Below are positions 1 through 10,600 of a stretch of 64,000 nt of DNA, piece by piece. A program made the translations under genes and the position numbers. The notes under the pieces are model-generated. The model ran no database searches. It worked only from the letters and a program-made list of their open reading frames with translations, and was not told the origin of the DNA. The stretch covers positions 496,001 to 560,000 of the forward strand of contig NZ_AP019011.1 of the NCBI RefSeq assembly GCF_016110345.1, written 5' to 3'. Within the stretch, counting starts at the first letter, position 1, and each line of letters opens with the position of its first letter. The DNA is from Fluviibacter phosphoraccumulans. Lineage in GTDB: Bacteria > Pseudomonadota > Gammaproteobacteria > Burkholderiales > Rhodocyclaceae.

Positions 1-1461
1 TTGCGTAGCATTGCCAAAGACGCCGGTGGTGATCAGATCGCTACGGTGGTCAGCCCGCACGCCACGCTGGAAGAAATGTACCTGGCAGGTCGTATTGCCC
101 GTGCCCTGGGTTCGGACAATATCGATTTCCGTCTGCGTCAGCAGGATTTCCGCGCCGACGCGCAGCGCGCTGGTGCCGCGCCTTGGCTGGGTCTGCCATT
201 GGCGGACCTGAGCAATGTGGAGGCCGCGCTGATTGTGGGTGGTTTCCTGCGTAAAGATGCGCCGCTGGTTGCGCAGCGTTTGCGTTATGCCGCGCGCAAT
301 GGCGCAGAAGTTTACTCGGTCAATGTGACCAGTGATGATTCACTGATCAAGCATGCCGGCATGATTTACACCGCACCAGGCCAACTGGTGGCTGCGCTGG
401 CGGGCGTTGTCCGCGCCGCCGCAGAGATCAAGGGTGTTCAGGCTTCGGCGCTGGCAACTCTGGGTCAAGCCGGTGAACTGGAACGCAAGATCGCCACGTC
501 GCTGATTGGCGATGGTCAGTTGGATGCAGGCCCGCGGGCCATTCTGCTGGGCAATGTGGCCGTTCAACACCCGGACTACTCGCTGTTGGAGCAACTGGCA
601 GGCGAACTGGCCACCATTACCGGTGCTTCGGCCGGTTCGGTGGGTGAAGCCGCTAACTCGGTGGGTGGCTACATCGCCAAGGCCAATCCGCAGCAGGGTG
701 GTCGTGATGCGGCCCGTCTATTTGCCGAACCGCGTAAGGCTTATGTGCTGTTCGGTTGCGAACCTTCACTGGATGTCGCCAATCCGGCGCAGGCGCTGCG
801 CGCACTGAACGCTGCCGATATGGTTGTTCAGTTTGCCACCTTCAAGGACGCGGATGCACTGGCTTACGCCGATGTGCTGTTGCCGCTGTCGCCGTTTACC
901 GAAACCTCGGGTACCTTCGTCAATGGCGAAGGGGTTGCCCAGTCTTTCGTAGGCGTTGTGCGGCCTGCGGGTAACTCGCGTCCCGGTTGGAAGTTGCTGC
1001 GCGTTTTGGGCAACTTGCTGAACGTTGAGCGTTTTGATTATCAGAGCAGTGAAGAAGTGCGTAACGAAATTCTCGGCGCCGATAACACGCTGCCAGAAGG
1101 TTCGTTAGCTGGTGCGCTACCGGTAACGGCCACCAGCATCACTGTGCTGCAAGGTGCCGGTCTGCAACGTATTGCGGATGTGCCGATCTATTTTGCCGAT
1201 GCGCTGGTGCGTCGTTCGCCGTCCCTGCAAAAAACACGCGATGCGCAAGCACCGGTTGCACGCATGAGCGCCAGCACGCTGGCAAGCGTGGGCGCTGCGG
1301 AAGGTCGTAGCGTTCGCGTGACGGGAAGCGAAGGTGCCGCAACGCTGAATGCGGTTCTGGATAACACCGTGCCTGATGGTTGTGTACGCATTGCAGCGGC
1401 GCACCCGTCAACGGCAACCATCGGTGCTTTGAATGACATGATCGTCGTGGAGTGTGTCTGA
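1..1461 (+). CDS. nuoG: NADH-quinone oxidoreductase subunit G, 3' part (cut by window start)
   Basis: C-terminal 486 residues of the large peripheral-arm subunit of respiratory complex I, which carries Fe-S clusters on the path from NADH to quinone. The visible part is the molybdopterin-oxidoreductase-like domain; the N-terminal Fe-S region lies upstream of the window. The frame is open at base 1 and the leading TTG is not a real start. The identity rests on sequence character and on the directly following nuoH-nuoN genes. Its stop codon overlaps the nuoH start (TGATG), which implies translational coupling. Confidence 0.93.
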   Translation: MRSIAKDAGGDQIATVVSPHATLEEMYLAGRIARALGSDNIDFRLRQQDFRADAQRAGAAPWLGLPLADLSNVEAALIVGGFLRKDAPLVAQRLRYAARNGAEVYSVNVTSDDSLIKHAGMIYTAPGQLVAALAGVVRAAAEIKGVQASALATLGQAGELERKIATSLIGDGQLDAGPRAILLGNVAVQHPDYSLLEQLAGELATITGASAGSVGEAANSVGGYIAKANPQQGGRDAARLFAEPRKAYVLFGCEPSLDVANPAQALRALNAADMVVQFATFKDADALAYADVLLPLSPFTETSGTFVNGEGVAQSFVGVVRPAGNSRPGWKLLRVLGNLLNVERFDYQSSEEVRNEILGADNTLPEGSLAGALPVTATSITVLQGAGLQRIADVPIYFADALVRRSPSLQKTRDAQAPVARMSASTLASVGAAEGRSVRVTGSEGAATLNAVLDNTVPDGCVRIAAAHPSTATIGALNDMIVVECV

Positions 1462-2510
1462 TGGATGCTCTGATTCAACTTGGTCAAAATCTGTTCGGGG
1501 CGGCCTGGCCTTTGGTCTGGTCCGTCCTCAAGATTGTTGCCATCGTCGCGCCGTTGCTGCTGTCTGTGGCTTATCTGACCTACTTTGAACGTAAGGTCAT
1601 CGGCTACATGCAGATTCGTATCGGCCCGAACCGTGTGGGTCCGTGGGGTCTGCTGCAGCCGATCGCCGATGGTGTGAAGCTGCTGCTCAAAGAAAGTATT
1701 GTGCCGACGGTTTCCAGCAAAGGCCTGTTCCTGCTGGCACCGGTGTTGTCGATTGCTCCGGCGCTGGTGGCTTGGGCGGTGATTCCGTTTGCTGACGGTC
1801 TGGTGCTGGCCGATATTGATGCCGGGCTGTTGTTTGTCTTGGCGCTGTCATCGGTTGGTATCTATGGCGTGATTCTGGCCGGCTGGTCGTCTAACTCTAA
1901 GTATGCGTTCCTGGGTGCCATGCGTCTGGGTGCCCAGATGATTTCGTATGAAATCGCCATGGGTTTTGCCTTGGTTTGTGTGTTGATGGTGTCGCAGAGT
2001 CTGAATCTGTCGGATATTGTTAACGGCCAGGCCAAGGGGATGTTTGCCGATTACGGTGTGGGCATCCTGTCCTGGAACTGGCTGCCGCTGTTCCCGATGT
2101 TCCTGGTTTACTTTATTTCCGGTGTGGCTGAAACCAACCGTGCGCCTTTTGATGTGGCGGAAGGTGAATCGGAAATCGTGGCCGGTTTCCACGTGGATTA
2201 CTCGGGCTTTGCCTTTGCGCTGTTTTTCCTGGCCGAATACGCGAACATGATTCTAATCAGTATTCTGACGTCGATTCTGTTCCTGGGCGGTTGGTTATCT
2301 CCGGTGGGCTTTTTGCCGGATGGCTTCTTCTGGCTGGCGCTGAAGGCTTCGGTCTTCCTGTTCTGCTTCCTGTGGTTCCGCGCGACATTCCCGCGTTACC
2401 GTTATGACCAGATCATGCGTCTGGGCTGGAAAGTGTTCATTCCCCTGACGATCATCTGGTTGGTCGTGACGGGTGTCTGGTTGATTTCCCCGCTGAATAT
2501 CTGGAACTAA
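1461..2510 (+). CDS. nuoH: NADH-quinone oxidoreductase subunit H
   Basis: Membrane subunit of complex I that forms much of the quinone-binding chamber where the peripheral and membrane arms meet. The 349-residue protein is strongly hydrophobic. It has the conserved ERK motif at residues 43-45, followed by the [12 protein letters not shown] segment. A later loop, [15 protein letters not shown], is the acidic quinone-site loop typical of NuoH/ND1. I chose ATG 1461, which overlaps the nuoG stop, rather than the upstream GTG at 1452, because family members begin close to this point. It sits inside the nuo operon, four bases before nuoI. Confidence 0.97.
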   Translation: MDALIQLGQNLFGAAWPLVWSVLKIVAIVAPLLLSVAYLTYFERKVIGYMQIRIGPNRVGPWGLLQPIADGVKLLLKESIVPTVSSKGLFLLAPVLSIAPALVAWAVIPFADGLVLADIDAGLLFVLALSSVGIYGVILAGWSSNSKYAFLGAMRLGAQMISYEIAMGFALVCVLMVSQSLNLSDIVNGQAKGMFADYGVGILSWNWLPLFPMFLVYFISGVAETNRAPFDVAEGESEIVAGFHVDYSGFAFALFFLAEYANMILISILTSILFLGGWLSPVGFLPDGFFWLALKASVFLFCFLWFRATFPRYRYDQIMRLGWKVFIPLTIIWLVVTGVWLISPLNIWN

Positions 2511-2514
2511 GATC

Positions 2515-3024
2515 ATGGGTGCCATTAGCGAATTCGTCACCAAGTGCAAACAGGTTGTTAACAGCCTGTTCCTGAAAGAGCTCTGCAAGGGTCTCAGCGT
2601 GACCGGCTGGTATTTTTTCCAGCCCAAGATCACGGTTCAGTACCCGGAAGAAAAAACACCGCAAAGCCGCCGCTTCCGTGGTCTGCATGCGTTGCGTCGC
2701 TACCCGAACGGGGAAGAGCGTTGCATTGCCTGTAAATTGTGCGAAGCCATTTGCCCGGCGATGGCGATTACGATCGAATCGGATCAGCGTGATGATGGAA
2801 GCCGTCGCACGACGCGTTATGACATCGACCTCACCAAGTGCATTTTCTGCGGTTTCTGTGAAGAAGCTTGCCCGGTGGATGCCATTGTTGAAACGCGTGT
2901 CTTCGAGTACCACGGCGAAGCCCGCGGCGATTTGTACTACACCAAGCCGATGTTGCTGGCCAATGGGGATCGTTATGAAACCCAGATCGCTGCCGACCGT
3001 GCTGGCGATGCTCAATACCGATAA
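2515..3024 (+). CDS. nuoI: NADH-quinone oxidoreductase subunit I (two 4Fe-4S ferredoxin)
   Basis: Peripheral complex I subunit that passes electrons through clusters N6a and N6b towards N2. The 169-residue protein has two CxxCxxCxxxCP motifs: cysteines 70, 73, 76, 80 and 109, 112, 115, 119. All eight ligands are present. The N-terminus has an amphipathic, membrane-associating character ([18 protein letters not shown]). It lies between nuoH and nuoJ with very short gaps, consistent with one transcript. Confidence 0.98.
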   Translation: MGAISEFVTKCKQVVNSLFLKELCKGLSVTGWYFFQPKITVQYPEEKTPQSRRFRGLHALRRYPNGEERCIACKLCEAICPAMAITIESDQRDDGSRRTTRYDIDLTKCIFCGFCEEACPVDAIVETRVFEYHGEARGDLYYTKPMLLANGDRYETQIAADRAGDAQYR

Positions 3025-3033
3025 GGATTACCG

Positions 3034-3687
3034 ATGGACTTCAAACTAATCCTCTTTTACGTGCTGTCAACCATTCTGGTCGGTGCCAGCTTGGGTGTTG
3101 TGACCGCCCGTAACCCCGTTAACGCCGCCATGTTTCTGGTGCTGAGCTTTTTTACGGCCGCGATGGTGTGGATGCTGGCTCAGGCTGAGTTCCTGGCCAT
3201 TGTGCTGATTCTGGTTTACGTAGGCGCCGTGATGGTGCTGTTCCTGTTCGTGGTCATGATGCTCGATATCAATTTTGATCGACTGCGTCAGGGCTTCTGG
3301 AGTTATCTCCCTTTGGGTGCTTTGATCGGCATTCTGATGATTCTGGAAATGAGCATCATTCTGGGCGGTCAGTACTTCCAGGTTTTCGATATGCCGCTGC
3401 CGCCGGAGTTGGCTAATTCTTCCAACACCAAGGACCTGGGTCTGCTGCTCTATACCGAGTACACCTATCCGGATCAGATCGCTGCCTCTATTTTGTTGGT
3501 TGCCATCATTGCTGCAGTCATCCTGACGCTGCGTGGTCGTAAAGACAACAAGAAACAGGTGATTTCAGATCAAGTCGCTGTTAAAGCTTCAGACCGTTTA
3601 CGCGTTGTAAAAATGGACGCCGTAAAACCTCAACCCGCTGTTACCGAGACTTCCGCACCGGAAACCGGTGATGGCGCGACTCAGTAA
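3034..3687 (+). CDS. nuoJ: NADH-quinone oxidoreductase subunit J
   Basis: Small membrane subunit of complex I (ND6 homologue), located near the quinone cavity and proton channels. The 217-residue protein has about five hydrophobic helices, including the conserved [16 protein letters not shown] segment with the ND6-type pi-bulge region. After the last helix there is a hydrophilic tail of about 45 residues (from about residue 172) rich in Lys, Pro and Thr, which has no assigned role. It starts nine bases after nuoI and lies 29 bases before nuoK. Confidence 0.96.
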   Translation: MDFKLILFYVLSTILVGASLGVVTARNPVNAAMFLVLSFFTAAMVWMLAQAEFLAIVLILVYVGAVMVLFLFVVMMLDINFDRLRQGFWSYLPLGALIGILMILEMSIILGGQYFQVFDMPLPPELANSSNTKDLGLLLYTEYTYPDQIAASILLVAIIAAVILTLRGRKDNKKQVISDQVAVKASDRLRVVKMDAVKPQPAVTETSAPETGDGATQ

Positions 3688-3716
3688 CCCCAGACCGAGT
3701 TAGAACGGAGACTGCC

Positions 3717-4022
3717 TTGCTGACCCTCTCACATTTCCTCGTGCTGGCTGCGGTGCTTTTTGGCATCAGCGTGATTGGCCTTTTCCTGAACCGGAAAAAC
3801 CTGATCATTCTGCTGATGGCCATTGAACTGATGCTGCTTGCCGTTAATACGAACTTTATTGCCTTCTCGCATTTCCTTCAGGATCTGAACGGGCAGGTGT
3901 TTGTGTTCTTTATTCTGGCTGTGGCCGCTGCCGAATCGGCAATCGGTCTGGCCATTCTGGTTGTTCTGTTCCGCAATCTGTCCACGATTCATGTGGATGA
4001 TCTCGACCGTATGAAGGGCTAA
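3717..4022 (+). CDS. nuoK: NADH-quinone oxidoreductase subunit K, TTG start
   Basis: Three-helix antiporter-associated subunit of complex I (ND4L homologue). The 101 residues match the usual family length. The conserved membrane glutamate lies in [13 protein letters not shown] (second helix), and a second acidic residue in [11 protein letters not shown] (third helix). No ATG exists at the expected N-terminus. The gene appears to start at TTG 3717, preceded by GGAG at 3707-3710 with good spacing, giving the usual [16 protein letters not shown] beginning. A TTG start may lower translation relative to neighbours; that is inference. Confidence 0.95.
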   Translation: MLTLSHFLVLAAVLFGISVIGLFLNRKNLIILLMAIELMLLAVNTNFIAFSHFLQDLNGQVFVFFILAVAAAESAIGLAILVVLFRNLSTIHVDDLDRMKG

Positions 4023-4036
4023 GCAGGAATCGTCTC

Positions 4037-6100
4037 ATGGACATGAAATCCCTTTACCTCACCGTACCCCTGGCCCCGCTGGCCGGCGCTGCATTGGCCG
4101 GTTTATTCTGTCGCGTGGTTCCCCGCTGGTTTGCTGCCGGTATCACCATTCTGGGTGTGGCGATCTCTTTGGTCGCTTCGCTCCTGGTGTTACAGGATGT
4201 GCTGGCTGGTCATACCTTTAACGGTAACCTGTACACTTGGGCCACAAGTGGCGGTCTCTCGTTCCATGTAGGTTTCCAGGTCGATTCCCTGTCGGCGATG
4301 ATGATGGTGGTGGTGACTTCGGTCTCCCTGCTGGTGCACATCTACACGATTGGCTATATGTCTGAAGATGCAGGCTTTAACCGCTTCTTCTCGTACATCA
4401 GCCTGTTTACCTTCTCGATGCTGATGCTCGTGATGAGCAACAACTTCCTGCAACTGTTCTTCGGTTGGGAAGCGGTTGGCTTGGTGTCTTACCTGCTGAT
4501 TGGCTTCTGGTACACACGTCCGACGGCGATTTTTGCCAACCTCAAGGCCTTCCTGGTCAACCGTGTCGGTGACTTCGGTTTCATTCTGGGTATTGGCCTG
4601 GTGCTGGCGTACTTCGGTTCGCTGGATTACAAGACGGTCTTTGATGCGGCGCCATCGTTGGCGGATAAAACCATCAATCTGGTGGGCACCGCTGAATGGT
4701 CGTTGATGACCGTGACCTGTATCTGCCTGTTCATTGGTGCCATGGGTAAATCGGCCCAGGTGCCACTGCACGTCTGGCTGCCTGATTCGATGGAAGGCCC
4801 AACGCCAATTTCTGCCCTGATCCACGCGGCAACCATGGTGACGGCGGGTATTTTCATGGTGGCGCGTTGTTCGCCCATGTTTAATCTGTCGCCAACGGCG
4901 CTGTCGTTCGTGCTGATTATCGGTGCGACAACCGCGTTGTTCATGGGTTTTCTGGGCATGATCCAGAACGATATCAAGCGCATCGTGGCTTACTCGACGC
5001 TGTCGCAGCTCGGCTACATGACCGTGGCGCTGGGTGTGGCGGCTTACCCGATCGCGATTTTCCACCTGATGACGCATGCCTTCTTCAAGGCCTTGCTGTT
5101 CCTCGGTGCCGGTTCGGTCATTATTGGGATGCACCATGACCAGGACATCCGTAACATGGGTGGTCTGTGGAAGTACATGCCAATCACCTGGATTACGACA
5201 CTGATTGGTTCGTTGTCGCTGATTGCGTTCCCGTTCTTCGCTGGTTTCTATTCAAAAGACTCCATTATCGAAGCCGTGCACCTGTCGCACCTGACGGGTT
5301 CGGGTTACGCCATGTTTGCAGTGACGGCCAGCGTTTTTGTCACGACCTACTATACGTTCCGTTCGTACTTCATCGTCTTCCATGGCCGTGAGCGTTGGAA
5401 CGATGCTGCGCATGTGGCTGCGGCCGCGCACGGTCATGACGATCACGCCCATGATGCGCATGACGCACATGGTCACGATGACCACGACCATGACGCGCAT
5501 CATCACGGCCTGCAGCCGGGTGATAAGCCGCACGAGTCGCCATGGGTGGTGACCTTCCCGCTGATCATGCTGGCGATTCCGTCGGTGATCATTGGTTACT
5601 ACGCTATTGATCCGATGCTTTACGGCTCGTTCTTTGACGGTGTGATTGCCGTGAACAAGACGGTACCGGTGATGGCTGAAATGAAAGAAGAGTTCCACGG
5701 CGCGCTGGGGATGGCGATTCACTCGCTCCAGACCTTGCCTTTCTGGCTGATGATCGCCGGTCTGGTGGTGACGTATTACTTCTATATGATCAAGCCGTCG
5801 ATTCCGGCAGCCCTGGCCAAGAAGTTCAGCGGTATCTACAAGCTGATGGATAACAAGTACTACTTTGATGCCTTTAATATGGCGGTGTTTGCCGGGGGCG
5901 CCCGTAAGCTGGGTGGATTCCTCAACCGCTTTGGTGAAGCGACGCTGATTGATGGTTTCTTCGTTAACGGTTCAGCCAAGCTGGTTGGCGTGGTGGCAGG
6001 TATCGTCCGCCACTTCCAGACCGGCTACCTCTATCAATACGCGTTCACGATGATCATTGGTGTCTTTGCTCTGCTGACGCTGTGGTTCTTCACGACCTGA
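4037..6100 (+). CDS. nuoL: NADH-quinone oxidoreductase subunit L with histidine-rich loop
   Basis: Antiporter-like proton-pumping subunit of complex I (ND5 homologue) with the long lateral helix. The 687-residue protein has about 16 membrane segments. The pump core is visible in NNFLQLFFGWEAVGLVSYLLIGFW and in GKSAQVPLHVWLPDSMEGPTP. The unusual part is residues 459-490 (bases 5411-5506): 13 His and 8 Asp in 32 positions, in a hydrophilic loop between late helices. His-rich loops occur in some NuoL proteins, and a metal-binding role is conceivable but unproven. Confidence 0.97.
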   Translation: MDMKSLYLTVPLAPLAGAALAGLFCRVVPRWFAAGITILGVAISLVASLLVLQDVLAGHTFNGNLYTWATSGGLSFHVGFQVDSLSAMMMVVVTSVSLLVHIYTIGYMSEDAGFNRFFSYISLFTFSMLMLVMSNNFLQLFFGWEAVGLVSYLLIGFWYTRPTAIFANLKAFLVNRVGDFGFILGIGLVLAYFGSLDYKTVFDAAPSLADKTINLVGTAEWSLMTVTCICLFIGAMGKSAQVPLHVWLPDSMEGPTPISALIHAATMVTAGIFMVARCSPMFNLSPTALSFVLIIGATTALFMGFLGMIQNDIKRIVAYSTLSQLGYMTVALGVAAYPIAIFHLMTHAFFKALLFLGAGSVIIGMHHDQDIRNMGGLWKYMPITWITTLIGSLSLIAFPFFAGFYSKDSIIEAVHLSHLTGSGYAMFAVTASVFVTTYYTFRSYFIVFHGRERWNDAAHVAAAAHGHDDHAHDAHDAHGHDDHDHDAHHHGLQPGDKPHESPWVVTFPLIMLAIPSVIIGYYAIDPMLYGSFFDGVIAVNKTVPVMAEMKEEFHGALGMAIHSLQTLPFWLMIAGLVVTYYFYMIKPSIPAALAKKFSGIYKLMDNKYYFDAFNMAVFAGGARKLGGFLNRFGEATLIDGFFVNGSAKLVGVVAGIVRHFQTGYLYQYAFTMIIGVFALLTLWFFTT

Positions 6101-6152
6101 TTTTAACGAACCGGTTCAACTTGCGCTGTCTCTGCATCTTCTGGAAATGACT

Positions 6153-7637
6153 ATGTCTGGTTACCCGCTACTCTCGCTTGCCATTTGGATTCCCATCGTG
6201 GCCGGCCTGCTTATTTTGGCAGTCGGTCGTGATAGCAACCCTGGGCTGTCGCGTGTCCTTTCGTTGATCGGTGCCCTGGCGGGTCTTCTGATTACTATTC
6301 CGCTGTACACCCAGTTTGATGCTTCGGCAACGGTGATGCAGTTTGTAGAATTGTCGCCGTGGATTCCACGCTTCAACATCAACTACCACCTGGGTGTAGA
6401 TGGCATTTCGATGCCGTTCATCATCCTGAATAGTTTCATTACGCTGATCGTCGTGCTGGCTGGCTGGCAGGTGATTCAGTTCAAGGTGGCACAGTACAAC
6501 GCCGCATTCCTGATCATGTCGGGTTTGTTTAACGGTATTTTCTGTGCGCTTGACGGCATTTTGTTCTACGTGTTTTTTGAAGCTTCGCTGATCCCGATGT
6601 ATCTGATTATCGGTATCTGGGGTGGTCATAACCGCGTTTACGCCGCCATCAAGTTTTTCCTGTACACGCTGTTCGGTTCACTGCTCTTCCTGGTTGCCCA
6701 GCTCTATCTGTTTATTTACTCGGGTGGCAGCTTCTCGATTCTGGATTGGCACCAGATGCCGATTCCGATGGGGCCGCAGATCGCCATCTTTATGGCCTTC
6801 TTGATCGCTTTTGCCGTCAAGGTGCCGATGTGGCCTGTGCATACCTGGTTGCCGGATGCCCACCCGGAAGCGCCTACCGGTGGTTCGATCGTGCTGGCGG
6901 CTATTGCCCTGAAGCTGGGTGCATATGGCTTCCTGCGTTTCTCGATGCCGATTGTCCCGGATGCCTCGCACGAACTGGCCTGGTTGATGATCACGCTGTC
7001 GTTGATTGCCGTGGTTTACATTGGTTTTGTCGCGCTGGTACAGGCCGACATGAAACGTCTGGTGGCTTATTCGTCCATTGCGCACATGGGCTTTGTGACG
7101 CTGGGCTTCTTCCTGTTTACCCCGCTGGCAGTTGAAGGTGCCATCGTGCAGATGATCTCGCACGGCTTTGTGGCCGGCGCCATGTTCTTCTGTATTGGCG
7201 TGATTTATGACCGCCTGCACTCGCATTTGATCGCTGATTGCGGTGGTATCGTCAACAAGATGCCGGTTTATGCCGCCTTTCTGATGCTGTTCGCCATGGC
7301 CAATGCCGGTTTGCCAGCCACCTCGGGTTTCGTCGGTGAGTTCATGGTGATCATGGGTGCTGTGGAAGTGAACTTCTGGGTGGCCGCTATTTCGGCGACG
7401 ACCATGATTGTTGGCGCAGCCTACACGCTGTGGATGTACAAGCGGGTCGTGTTTGGCGACATCACGAATCATCATGTCGAAGAACTGACCGACATCAACA
7501 AACGTGAATTTGCCATCCTGGCGATTCTTGCGATCTGTGTGCTGGCGATGGGTCTTTATCCGGAACCCGTCACGCACATCATGCATACCTCTGTTAATGA
7601 CCTGCTGCGTCACGTAGCAATCAGCAAACTCCAGTAA
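6153..7637 (+). CDS. nuoM: NADH-quinone oxidoreductase subunit M
   Basis: Second antiporter-like proton-pumping subunit of complex I (ND4 homologue). About 14 hydrophobic helices are visible over 494 residues. Conserved pump motifs include [18 protein letters not shown] and [23 protein letters not shown]. Two in-frame ATGs (6147, 6153) compete. I prefer 6153 because the only upstream purine-rich site, GGAAA at 6143-6147, is spaced correctly for it and not for 6147. It lies between nuoL and nuoN; the 52-base gap before it holds nothing notable. Confidence 0.95.
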   Translation: MSGYPLLSLAIWIPIVAGLLILAVGRDSNPGLSRVLSLIGALAGLLITIPLYTQFDASATVMQFVELSPWIPRFNINYHLGVDGISMPFIILNSFITLIVVLAGWQVIQFKVAQYNAAFLIMSGLFNGIFCALDGILFYVFFEASLIPMYLIIGIWGGHNRVYAAIKFFLYTLFGSLLFLVAQLYLFIYSGGSFSILDWHQMPIPMGPQIAIFMAFLIAFAVKVPMWPVHTWLPDAHPEAPTGGSIVLAAIALKLGAYGFLRFSMPIVPDASHELAWLMITLSLIAVVYIGFVALVQADMKRLVAYSSIAHMGFVTLGFFLFTPLAVEGAIVQMISHGFVAGAMFFCIGVIYDRLHSHLIADCGGIVNKMPVYAAFLMLFAMANAGLPATSGFVGEFMVIMGAVEVNFWVAAISATTMIVGAAYTLWMYKRVVFGDITNHHVEELTDINKREFAILAILAICVLAMGLYPEPVTHIMHTSVNDLLRHVAISKLQ

Positions 7638-7651
7638 CGGAACCAGTCGAT

Positions 7652-9124
7652 ATGAACCCCTACGTGCTCGATCTCATTACAGCCAGCCCAGAAGTTCTGG
7701 TTCTGGCCATGGGCTGTCTGATTCTCATCCTGGACCTTTTCGTTAAAGATCCCAGTCATACATCGACCTTTGTACTGACGCAGCTGACCTTGGTTGGCGC
7801 AGCGATTCTGACCCTGTTCACCAGTACGGGTGAAGTGGTTTACGCTTTTAATGGCCTGTACGTTGATGACCTGATGGGCGATCTCCTCAAGCTGGTGCTT
7901 TATCTGACTGTCATGGTCACGATGTTCTACGCGCGGCCTTATGTGTTGCAGCGTCCGGATCTGCGTCGTGGCGAGTTTTATGTGCTGATGCTGTTTGCTA
8001 CTCTCGGCATGATGGTCATGATCTCGGCGAACCACCTGCTGACCATTTACCTGGGTATTGAACTGCTGTCGCTGTCGGTTTACGCACTGGTGGCCATGAA
8101 CCGCGACAGCGTGGCTTCGACCGAAGCGGCCATGAAGTATTTCGTCCTCGGCGCCCTGGCGTCTGGTCTGCTGCTCTATGGCATGTCCATGGTCTACGGT
8201 GCCACGGGTACGCTGAGCATTCCGGAGATCTCTGACGCGCTGGTCGCCAATGCGTCGAATCCGACCGTGCTGATTTTTGGTTTGGTCTTCATTGTGTCGG
8301 GCCTGGCCTTCAAGCTCGGCGTGGTCCCGTTCCATATGTGGGTCCCGGATGTGTACCAAGGTGCGCCGACGGCCATCACCATGCTGATTGGTGGGGCGCC
8401 CAAGCTGGCTGCCTTTGCCATCACGATGCGTCTGCTGGTCTCTGGTTTATTGCTGCTGGCCCCTGACTGGCAGGGCATGTTGCTGATTCTGGCGGTGTTG
8501 TCGCTGGCGATTGGTAACCTGGCCGCCATTCCGCAAACCAACATCAAGCGGATGCTGGCCTATTCGACCATTTCTCACATGGGCTTCGTCCTGCTGGGTA
8601 TCGTGGTCGGTGTGGTTGGTGGTGATGCACGCTTTGCCCTGAACGCCTACAGCTCGTCGATGTTCTATGTCGTTTCTTACGTCATGATGAGCGTTGCCGC
8701 TTTCGGCGTGATTATCCTGCTGTCGCGTGCTGGTTTTGAAGCGGATCGCCTGGATGACTTCAAAGGTCTGAACAAGCGTAGCCCCTGGTTCGCCGCCGTC
8801 ATGATGATGATTATGTTCTCGATGGCGGGTGTGCCGTTCTTTATCGGCTTCTTTGCCAAGTTTTCGATTCTGCAGGCCGTGGTTGCTTCGGGCCAGATCG
8901 GCCTGGCTATCTACGCTGTGCTGATGTCACTGATTGGCGCGTTCTACTATCTGCGTATCGTAAAACTCATGTACTTTGATGAGCCGATTGATGAAACTCC
9001 GATCACAGCGCCGATGGATATGCGTGTACTGCTTTCTGTAAACGGTGTTGCCATTGCGTTGTTTGGCCTGTTTCCGCAAACGATTATGTCGCTGTGTGCT
9101 TTTTCATTGCTGCGTTCGCTGTAA
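7652..9124 (+). CDS. nuoN: NADH-quinone oxidoreductase subunit N
   Basis: Third antiporter-like subunit of complex I (ND2 homologue), about 490 residues with 14 hydrophobic helices. Conserved segments are [20 protein letters not shown], containing the pump glutamate, and [21 protein letters not shown]. It is the last gene of the nuo operon and is followed after 19 bases by a strong intrinsic terminator, which supports the operon ending here. Confidence 0.97.
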   Translation: MNPYVLDLITASPEVLVLAMGCLILILDLFVKDPSHTSTFVLTQLTLVGAAILTLFTSTGEVVYAFNGLYVDDLMGDLLKLVLYLTVMVTMFYARPYVLQRPDLRRGEFYVLMLFATLGMMVMISANHLLTIYLGIELLSLSVYALVAMNRDSVASTEAAMKYFVLGALASGLLLYGMSMVYGATGTLSIPEISDALVANASNPTVLIFGLVFIVSGLAFKLGVVPFHMWVPDVYQGAPTAITMLIGGAPKLAAFAITMRLLVSGLLLLAPDWQGMLLILAVLSLAIGNLAAIPQTNIKRMLAYSTISHMGFVLLGIVVGVVGGDARFALNAYSSSMFYVVSYVMMSVAAFGVIILLSRAGFEADRLDDFKGLNKRSPWFAAVMMMIMFSMAGVPFFIGFFAKFSILQAVVASGQIGLAIYAVLMSLIGAFYYLRIVKLMYFDEPIDETPITAPMDMRVLLSVNGVAIALFGLFPQTIMSLCAFSLLRSL

Positions 9125-9143
9125 ACATTCATCACTTCGACCT

Positions 9144-9170
9144 AAAACGCCCCGATCATCGGGGCGTTTT
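9144..9170 (+). terminator. Intrinsic terminator of the nuo operon
   Basis: A perfect inverted repeat AAAACGCCCCG / CGGGGCGTTTT with a five-base ATCAT loop, ending in a T-run. It follows nuoN by 19 bases. The symmetric A and T tracts could also let it stop transcription from the opposite strand. Confidence 0.9.
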
Positions 9171-9189
9171 GCTTTGAGAGGAGGGCCCC

Positions 9190-9753
9190 ATGACGGATAA
9201 AGATAGCCACCTGATTGAAACCTGTATTGATAGCGAACGGATCTGGCAGGGGCGGCTGCTCGATGTGCATCGTGATCGGGTCCGGTTGCCGGATGGTAGT
9301 GAAGGGGTGCGCGAGTATGTCGTGCATCCAGGCGCGGTCGTGATTATTCCAGTGCTTCCGGATGGCCGGTTAATTTTTGAACGTCAGTACCGGTATCCGG
9401 TCGGCCGGGTCATGCTGGAGCTACCCGCAGGCAAGATTGATCCGAACGAAGACCCGCTGCTCACGGCGAAAAGGGAGCTCCATGAAGAAACCGGCCATGC
9501 TGCAGACCAATGGCGGCATCTGGGGACGATGCATCCCACCATTGGTTATGCCAACGAACGCATTGAGATCTTTCTGGCGCAGGGGTTAGTGTCTCTGGGA
9601 CAGAATTCGCTGGATGAAGGGGAGTTTCTTGAGCTGGTTGAATTAAGCCTGCCTGAAGCGATGGAGGCCGTACGCCGTGGTGAACTGACCGATGGCAAGA
9701 CGCTTTCTGCCTTACTGTGGGCAGAGAAGGTGCTGACCGGGGTATGGGCCTGA
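9190..9753 (+). CDS. NUDIX hydrolase, ADP-ribose pyrophosphatase type
   Basis: Probable hydrolase of ADP-ribose or related nucleoside diphosphate sugars to AMP and a sugar phosphate. The 187-residue protein has a complete Nudix box starting at G81: E87, then R95-E96, E99-E100 and G102 match GX5EX7REUXEEXGU. The upstream strand pattern GAVVIIPVLPDGRLIFERQYRYPVGR is typical of the ADP-ribose pyrophosphatase branch (NudF-like). A strong ribosome site GAGAGGAG lies before ATG 9190. Substrate is inferred from family only. Confidence 0.88.
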   Translation: MTDKDSHLIETCIDSERIWQGRLLDVHRDRVRLPDGSEGVREYVVHPGAVVIIPVLPDGRLIFERQYRYPVGRVMLELPAGKIDPNEDPLLTAKRELHEETGHAADQWRHLGTMHPTIGYANERIEIFLAQGLVSLGQNSLDEGEFLELVELSLPEAMEAVRRGELTDGKTLSALLWAEKVLTGVWA

Positions 9754-9833
9754 CCCGGTAGTGCTGCATCGCAGCTTGCGTGCTGGCTATTTTGGCGCAG
9801 TATAGAGCAACCCAACCTTCAGGAGCCTCAAAA

Positions 9834-10268
9834 ATGCCGAACAGGAACTTGCAGTCCGTAGTCAGTAAGCGACCTCTGGTAATTGGCAGCCCCCAAATGA
9901 CAGTACTGGAAGCGGCGCAGTCGATGAAAGCCAAAGGGGTCGGGTCCGTGGTGGTCGAATCCGACGGTGCTCTGGTGGGTATTTTTACTGAGCGCGATTT
10001 AATGAACCGGGTGGTGGCTGCCGAACTGGACGTGGCGACGACTGTACTTGACACTGTAATGACCCGTGACGTGGTCGGCCTGGAGTCTGACAAGCCTTTG
10101 TCGCACGCACTGCATCTGATGCATCAGCATGGTTTCCGTCATGTGCCGGTGCTTGAGCAGGGTCGGCCGGTGGGCATGGTGTCGTCGCGTGATGCCCTGG
10201 GCATTGAATGGCAGCAGTTTGAGCGTGAGCTCAAGATTGCTGATGACATTGCGGAGATTCTGGCTTAA
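9834..10268 (+). CDS. Two-CBS-domain protein
   Basis: A 144-residue soluble protein made almost wholly of two CBS motifs, a fold that binds adenosyl ligands such as AMP, ATP or SAM and usually acts as an energy-sensing module. The first CBS spans about residues 8-65 (GVGSVVVESDGALVGIFTERDLM), the second about 70-130 (HGFRHVPVLEQGRPVGMVSSRDAL). No effector domain is present, so the partner is unknown. I chose ATG 9834 because AGGAG at 9821-9825 precedes it; the frame opens further upstream but without a good ribosome site. Confidence 0.85.
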   Translation: MPNRNLQSVVSKRPLVIGSPQMTVLEAAQSMKAKGVGSVVVESDGALVGIFTERDLMNRVVAAELDVATTVLDTVMTRDVVGLESDKPLSHALHLMHQHGFRHVPVLEQGRPVGMVSSRDALGIEWQQFERELKIADDIAEILA

Positions 10269-10285
10269 AGCCGCATCGCTTAAAG

Positions 10286-10315
10286 CAGAAAAGGATCCCG
10301 CGGGATCCTTTTCTG
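10286..10315. terminator. Bidirectional terminator between CBS gene and minE
   Basis: Perfect palindrome with AGGATCCCG / CGGGATCCT arms, flanked by A-rich and T-rich tracts. It sits between two convergent genes (the CBS protein on plus, minE on minus), so it can terminate both. Confidence 0.85.
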
Positions 10316-10336
10316 TTTGCTACCGACCGTGACGTC

Positions 10337-10597
10337 TTAGTTCTGTTCAGGCAGTACGATATTCACTTCCAGAACTTCGTAGTTACCTTTCTTTTCCATC
10401 GACACTTTGATGTCGTCAGCGTTAACGTGCACATACTTGGAGATGACGGCCACCAGCTCCTGTTGCATGGCCGGCAGGAAATCTGCCGAGGGCTTGCCGT
10501 CGTCGATACGCTCACGGGCAATAATCAGCTGCAGGCGTTCTTTGGCCATATTGGCCGTTTTGGGTTTGGCGCCAAAAATGAGGGAGAGCAGGGACAT
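10337..10597 (-). CDS. minE: Cell division topological specificity factor MinE
   Basis: Drives pole-to-pole oscillation of MinCD by binding MinD and stimulating its ATPase, so that the division ring forms at midcell. The 86-residue protein has an N-terminal MinD-contact segment and a C-terminal topological-specificity domain ending in [14 protein letters not shown]. It is the last gene of the minCDE run on the minus strand, starting three bases after minD, with a terminator beyond it. Confidence 0.97.
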   Translation of the reverse strand: MSLLSLIFGAKPKTANMAKERLQLIIARERIDDGKPSADFLPAMQQELVAVISKYVHVNADDIKVSMEKKGNYEVLEVNIVLPEQN

Positions 10598-10600
10598 CGC

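Noticed and set aside
4190..5137. Long open frame on the minus strand inside nuoL
   Set aside because: It is antisense to a conserved gene, its product is rich in His, Arg and Gln with no known motif, and similar shadows occur opposite most high-GC genes here.
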